From Henckelia pumila (taxonomy: Eukaryota > Streptophyta > Magnoliopsida > Lamiales > Gesneriaceae), in the NCBI RefSeq assembly GCF_033568475.1, contig NC_133122.1, forward strand, positions 149,744,861 through 149,808,860: 64,000 nucleotides of DNA. The letters are read 5' to 3'. The translations under genes and the position numbers were made by a program. Each line of letters begins with the position of its first letter. Within the stretch, counting starts at the first letter, position 1. Below are positions 58,520 to 64,000 of the stretch, in pieces. The notes beneath the pieces are model-generated. The model was not told where the DNA came from. It ran no database searches and saw nothing but the letters and a program-made list of their open reading frames with translations.

Positions 58520-59502
58520 GCTTCAAAAAATCTAGCAATGACAATTCAATGGGGTGGGTTTGTCGTCCTTGTCCTTGTCCTCGTCCCCGCAGTCTCGGTG
58601 GATTATATCTCCAACTTCGTCTCAATCACTGCTTCGAATACCCGTTAAGTTGATAAAAAAAATCTTCAAATTTACTTAAATAATATTGATATAAAAATAC
58701 AATTACGCACACACATATATATGCATTATTTAAACAATACAAACGTTAATAATTCATTGTTTAATAAACAAAATATGAAAACACGTCATTATTATGGTGG
58801 CCGATCGGTTGGATCTGAATGAGATTTGCTTCATCATCATCGCATCGTCGTCATGAGAGCTGGTTAGAAGAGTATAACATCTCATACTTTCCCTTGAACT
58901 CAAACATAAAAACATATCCCCAAAATCGTTCCATTTTTCATGAGGGTCCTGAACTTGAATATAATTATTGTTCATCAGAGCATGTACATCGACCGATGAA
59001 ATTGAGCGAGGAAGCCCAACTTCATCGGCCCAAATCATCCTCGTCCGCACGCTGATGTTATCTGTGTGTGCGAGGACGTAATGGACCCCGTGCGGAGACC
59101 TCAGGCCAACGAAGCCCACCAATCTCTTTTTAATTATTAAAAAATAAATAAAAAGAAAAGTTGAAATTATCTTACTGTTTGAAATGGTCATATCATTTCA
59201 ACCATTATTTTAATTCTTAAAAATGATTTTTATTTTAAAAATTAAATAAATTGAAAAAGTAAATAATGTAAAAAAATATTTAGAGTTTACACGGAGATGA
59301 ATAACTCGTCCATTTTTAAATCATTTGTCATTTAAAATTTATGTGTTTTTTTATTTGTGTGTGTTTATTGGATTATTATGTTACGTTTTTAAAATTATGT
59401 GTAATTTAAATTTTAATTATGTGTATTTGAAATTTTTTATATTTTTGTGAAATTATATTATTTTTAAAACTAATTATTAAATGAAATAAAAAAATAATAT
59501 TT
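58520..59502. other. Intergenic DNA, no supported gene
   Basis: Contains a 145-codon minus-strand frame (59191-58754) without recognisable domain or splice context; treated as chance. The rest is AT-rich. Confidence 0.5.
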
Positions 59503-60607
59503 TGTTAATAGGGTGTACTTCGAATTCTGAAAACGTGTACAACAACAGCAGCAACGGCAACAGCAACTAGTCGAGGCGAGAGAATCTCTCTATTCGCAAG
59601 ACGAAATTGTCCGTTAACAGTGCTCAACGTTGGCGGCAATCGTCTCTAAGATACAACGACTAACGATCGTGATATAGCAGCACTACAAAAATCACGAACT
59701 TCAGCGAACGAAAATAAGTTTTTCAATTTTTCTTTGAGAAAGTGAGGGAGAGATATTTCAGAAATCAGAAATCTGATGTATACGTTATCAGATGTTTCTA
59801 TCTATCTTTTCTGTGTTATAACCAACGTATATATAGTCTTATACATGAAACAACACGTTTTAAGGCGTAAGGATGCAACCCATGACAGAAAAAGCCCAGA
59901 AAGAGTCGTGACTTTTCAGAGCACAGAAGGTGCGCTCGGGCGGTAATATTCTACCGCTCGAGCGGCCAACTTTTAGCCAACCTTCTGTCTCGCACTTTTG
60001 GTGTCGCGCGCGGGCGGTAATATTTTACTGCCCGAGCGCAAGCCACTTTGAATGATGCGCTCGAGCGGTAATTTATTACCGCTCGGGCGCCCAACTTCTG
60101 CCAAGTTTCTGTCCCGCATGTGAGGTGCTGCGCTCGAGCGGTAATTGCCAAGTTTCTGTCCCGCATGTGAGGTGCTGCGCTCGAGCGATAATAATTTACC
60201 GCTCGGGCGCACTCAATAAAATAATAAAATATTATTTTAAATAAATTTTATCCAAAAAGGATAATCGGATCAGAAGACCTCGCCTCGCCACTCCGCACCG
60301 CTCCGAGCCGGTCGGCCGCGCGCGTGCGCGTGTGTTAGTTGCATCCATTGGCGTCTTGCCCCTTTACAAAATATAGGTGCCCTAAGGGCCCAATCCCATA
60401 GTCCAAAGTTGGACTATATAATGTAAACAATACATTGGAAATCTTCCAATGTGGGATATTGTTTCCCTCCAAATTATTCACCACAATTCAAATTTTTGAG
60501 ACAAGCAATTCAAACTTTTGAGACAAGCTTTCAAGCTCATTTTTCTTTCTTACAAACTTTTGGTACAAGGCTTTCAAGCCCATTTATTCATTCAATAATT
60601 TCCAACA
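59503..60607 (-). repeat. 3' LTR of the right-hand copia element
   Basis: The right boundary is firm: TTTCCAACA at 60607 next to a polypurine tract. The left boundary TGTTAATAGGG at 59503 is likely but cannot be confirmed without the other LTR. A minus-strand TATA-like CTATATATACG lies near 59830. Upstream of it is a hairpin array (59932-60210). Confidence 0.75.
59932..60210. repeat. GC-rich hairpin array in copia LTR U3
   Basis: Units at 59932-59964, 60006-60039, 60057-60090 and 60177-60210, plus an orphan arm at 60130-60144. The third is GCGCTCGAGCGGTAAT, loop TT, ATTACCGCTCGGGCGC. A 47-bp tandem duplication (CCAAGTTTCTGTCCCGCATG at 60101 and 60148) has expanded the array. Same arms as in the Athila LTRs, although this is a different superfamily. 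Confidence 0.93.
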
Positions 60608-60620
60608 ATCCCCCACATGA
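60608..60620 (-). other. Polypurine tract of the right-hand copia element
   Basis: Plus strand ATCCCCCACATGA, i.e. TCATGTGGGGGAT on the coding strand, directly next to the LTR. 60621-61170 is non-coding 3' sequence of the element. Confidence 0.8.
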
Positions 60621-61170
60621 ATGAATTTCACTTACATTATCATTCTCACTAGAAAGTCTTTATGAGATATTGTTACATCAGGATAGGTAGCTTGTGGCTT
60701 TGAACCTATCTTAGTAAAATACTATCGAATTTACTAGTTGCATAGTGACGCGATGTCTTAAACTAGTCAACCGTTTATGTAAACCAAGACAATAGTACTT
60801 ACATAACAATACTCTTACTTATTTTGTTCTCACATTGTGTCCATTTTGGCCCTGGACCGTATCTTAGATTCATAAGTGTTGCAATCAAAGCGGCCAATAC
60901 TTTGCACTTATATAGGTGATCTCCTATCAAGAGTATCCTGCGTTACTCCACCTCATAGGTATGGGAATCATTAAAAGAAAACTTAACCTCACCACATTTT
61001 GCAGGTCATTTATACTTGGATATTACAGGAATGAGTGAGTAATTATTCCAAGTACTCAAACTAACATTTATAACTTAGTTTTCCCATTGAACCAAGGTCT
61101 TGGGATCTCCAATTCTCAAGGTTGGGTTACCGCTATAAATATTTTAATTTGTGAATTTTAAACTCATTCC

Positions 61171-64000
61171 TCAAAGTAGTTTGTACATTTGATCTCTATT
61201 TATACTTTTTGTAAGCAGATCCGCAAGGTTTTCCTTTGATTTCACATAGTCAACCGAAATAACCCCATTCGAGATCAATTGTCTTATGGTATTATGTCTC
61301 CGACGAATATGTCGAGATTTACCATTGTACATACTACTTTGTGATATTCCTATTGCTGACTGACTGTCACAATGAATCGTAATGAAAGACACCGGTTTAT
61401 TCCAACATGGAATATCTTCTAGAAAGTTACGAAGCCACTCGGCTTCTTCTCCAGCTTTATCTAGAGCAATGAACTCGGACTCCATAGTCGACCGAGCTAT
61501 ACAAGTTTGTTTAGAGGATCTCCATGACACCGCTCCTCCACCGATTGTGAACACATATCCACTCGTAGACTTGGAGTCTTTCGTGTCAGAAATCCAATTT
61601 GCATCACAATATCCTTCTAGGACTGCAGGATATTTTGTATACACTATTCCATAACTCGAAGTGTATTTCAAATATCCAAGCACTCTCATTAATGCTTTCC
61701 AATGATCCTCACTTGGATTACTTGTGAACCGACTCAGTTTGTTTACAGTATATGCAAGATCAGGACGGGTACAGTTAGTTAAGTACATTAAACTTCATAT
61801 CACCCTTGCATATTCCACTTGTAAAACAGGTTCTCCTCTATTTTTGGCTAAATGTGTACCCAATTCCATAGGTGTTCTAGCCGGAGGACGATTTGTGGCA
61901 TTAAATCGTTCAAGAACCTTTTCTACATAATGAGTTTGGGATAACATAATTCCAGCAGGAAGTCTAGAGACTTTAATCCCTAGAATTATATCACACAATC
62001 CCAAATCCTTCATATCAAAATGTTGTCGCAACATCTTCTTAGTTTTCACAATTAATTCATGGTTGCTTCCCATGATTAACATATCATCTACATAAAGGCA
62101 AACAATTACATATGCATTTGTAGTACCTTTAATATAGACACATTTGTCACATTCATTTATTGTGAAACCATTTGATAACATTGCAGTGTCAAACTTTTGA
62201 TGCCACTGTTTAGGTGCTTGTTTGAGTCCATACAACGACTTGACAAGTTTACACACATTTCCTTCTTTTCCGGGTACAATAAACCCTTCTGGTTGTTTTA
62301 TATATATTTCTTCATCCAACTTTCCATTCAAAAACGTTGTTTTAACATCCATTTGATGTATCTCAAGATCATGCAAAGCTGCAATAGCTATGAGAACACG
62401 AATGGATGTTATTCTAGAAACCGGAGAGTAGGTATCGAAGAAATCATATCCCTCCTTTTGTCTAAAACCTTGAACCACGAGTCGAGCTTTATATTTATCT
62501 ATAGATCCATCTTCTTTGTATTTTCTTTTAAGAATCCACTTGGATCCTAAATATTTACATCCCGGAGGGAGATCAACCAACTCCCACGTATGATTATGCA
62601 TAATGGAATCTATTTCATTTTGTATGGCTTCCTTTCAAAAAGGAGCCTCGGGATTTGATAAAGCCTCTTGAAGATTTCTTGGTTTATTATCTAACATGTA
62701 TGTTAGAAAATCAGGACCAAATGACTTTTCAACTCGTGCACGCTTGCTGCGTCTTGGTTCTTCTTTGGTTTGTGGAGTTTCAATTGTATTTTCATAAGTT
62801 CGCTTGTTCGAACTTATTTCTTTCCTTTCTTTACAAGGAAATATATTTTCAAAGAATACAGCATTCTTTGATTCCATTATTGTGCCTTCATTTACATCAG
62901 GAATTGTTGACTTATGCACTACGAATCGATATGCACTACTATTGTATGCATAACCAATAAATATGCAGTCAACCGTTTTAGGCCCAATTTTTATTTGTTT
63001 TGGCTTAGGTACTTCTACTTTAGCCAAACACCCCCACACTTTGAGGTATTGGTAAGAAGGTTTACGACCTTTCCACTGTTCATATGGTGTTTCATCTTTT
63101 TCTTTGATTGGAATCCGGTTTAGAATGTGAGTTGCTGAGAGAATTGCTTCACCCCACATATTTTGAGGTAAGCCAGAATTTATTAACAACACATTCATCA
63201 TTTCCTTTAATGTTCGATTTTTGCGTTCTGAAAACGCCATTGGATTGAGGTGAGTAAGGGGCTGTCGTTTGATGAAAGATGCCCGAAGTTGAGCAAAATT
63301 CTTCAAAAGGAGCTACATACTCTCCACCTCGATCACTTCGAATCATTTTAATCTTTGAACTTCGTTGATTTTCAATCTCAGTCTTATATTTCTTGAAAGC
63401 TTCAATTGCTTCATCTTTGCTTTTCAATAAATATACGTAACAAAATATGGTGCAATCATCAATGAATGTTATAAAGTACTTATTTCCACCTCGTGTTTGT
63501 ACCATTTTTAAATCACATACACCAGTATGTATTAATTCAAGTTGCGTAGTACTTCTCGTGACATTATGAAATGGAGCTTTAACCATTTTCGCTTCAACAC
63601 AAATCTCACACTTGTTTTGTGGATTTCTTTTAAACGTATGTATTATATTTAAATTTGCAAGTCGTTGCAACGTATTGAAGTTAACATGTCCTAATCGTTC
63701 ATGCCATAATTCATAACTTTCAGTCAAGTAAGCAGAACTAATAACTTTATTCTTTGCCTCAAGGCGGGAAATATTTATTACATTCAGTTTAAAGAGACCA
63801 TTATCTTGGTACTCTTTGCCAACAAATACACCATATTTAGTTAATACAAATTTATCAGATTCAAATACCATTCTAAATCCAGCCTTGCTCAAAAGAGAAC
63901 CCGAAACTAAGTTCTTCCGAATGTCTGGCACATGCAGCACATTCTTGAGCGTCACCTCTTTGCCCGAGGTCATCTTCAACACCACGTTTCCTACTCCCAC
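61171..64000 (-). pseudogene. copia Pol (integrase, RT, RNase H) of a second element, broken, runs off the right edge
   Basis: From the right edge: post-protease text ([20 protein letters not shown]), the integrase zinc finger ([25 protein letters not shown]), then a core where the first catalytic Asp position reads HTGVCDLK instead of HSDx[13 protein letters not shown] is kept. A frameshift near 63240 separates it from [12 protein letters not shown]. Two in-frame TGA codons follow: at about 62633 (PF*KEAIQNEI, where Trp is usual) and 61789 ([10 protein letters not shown], where Gly is usual). RT has MDVKTTFLNGKLDEEIY and YVDDMLIMG; RNase H has [16 protein letters not shown] and ADLLTKSI. Not functional. 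The lineage is outside SIRE, closer to Tork/Tnt1-type wording. Confidence 0.92.

Noticed and set aside
58754-59191. 145-codon minus-strand frame
   Set aside because: No domain, no splice context, low-complexity hydrophobic start; nothing supports it as a gene.

Overview
This 64 kb window is nuclear DNA from a flowering plant, almost certainly a eudicot. It has Ty1/copia and Ty3/gypsy LTR retrotransposons with plant tRNA-Asp and tRNA-iMet primer sites, plant-type L1 LINEs, hAT and Tourist-like MITEs, GT-AG introns, and three intron-containing host genes whose products resemble angiosperm proteins. GC-rich palindromes of the type seen here remind me of Lamiales/Gesneriaceae assemblies, but that placement is a guess. 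There are no bacterial genes, CRISPR arrays or rRNA genes.

Layout. (1) 1-15,250 is a transposon nest. A decayed Mutator-like transposase (minus strand) was entered by an Athila-type gypsy element whose right LTR ends at 13,856 and which runs off the left edge. That LTR was then entered by a second complete Athila-type element (1,247-12,413; 5-bp target duplication ATTGT). (2) 15,840-20,200 holds host gene 1, an RS-rich/SMAP-domain nuclear protein like RSRC2 (plus strand, six coding exons). A 599-bp hAT MITE sits exactly on one of its splice acceptors. (3) 20,200-28,100 is repeat DNA with three solo LTRs stacked inside one another (22,254-27,901), each with its own target duplication. (4) 28,124-40,945 is a 5'-truncated L1-type LINE, split by a solo LTR (28,959-39,340), itself split by a full-length and very young SIRE-like copia element (29,728-38,177; LTRs differ only by three indel bases). 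(5) 40,946-47,170 is AT-rich intergenic DNA with several Tourist-like MITEs and short interspersed repeats. (6) 47,171-50,239 (plus) encodes an F-box protein and 50,785-53,891 (minus) an O-fucosyltransferase-like type II membrane protein; the two converge tail to tail. (7) 53,900-59,500 holds MITEs, a LINE RNase H fragment and a hAT element with 344-bp inverted arms. (8) 59,503-64,000 is a second, decayed copia element on the minus strand that continues off the right edge.

The host genes show no common pathway. The most unusual signal is a 34-bp GC-rich hairpin (arms like GCGCTCGGGCGGTAA / TTACCGCCCGAGCGC) arranged in arrays with a period close to 74 bp. It recurs in LTRs of several unrelated families (Athila, chromovirus-like solo LTRs, copia) and once inside the Athila element just upstream of its third ORF. 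In the Athila and copia LTRs it lies just upstream of the TATA box. Some spacers between hairpins are also alike across families, which suggests an exchangeable module. A second notable event is the MITE whose target duplication regenerated the splice acceptor it landed on.
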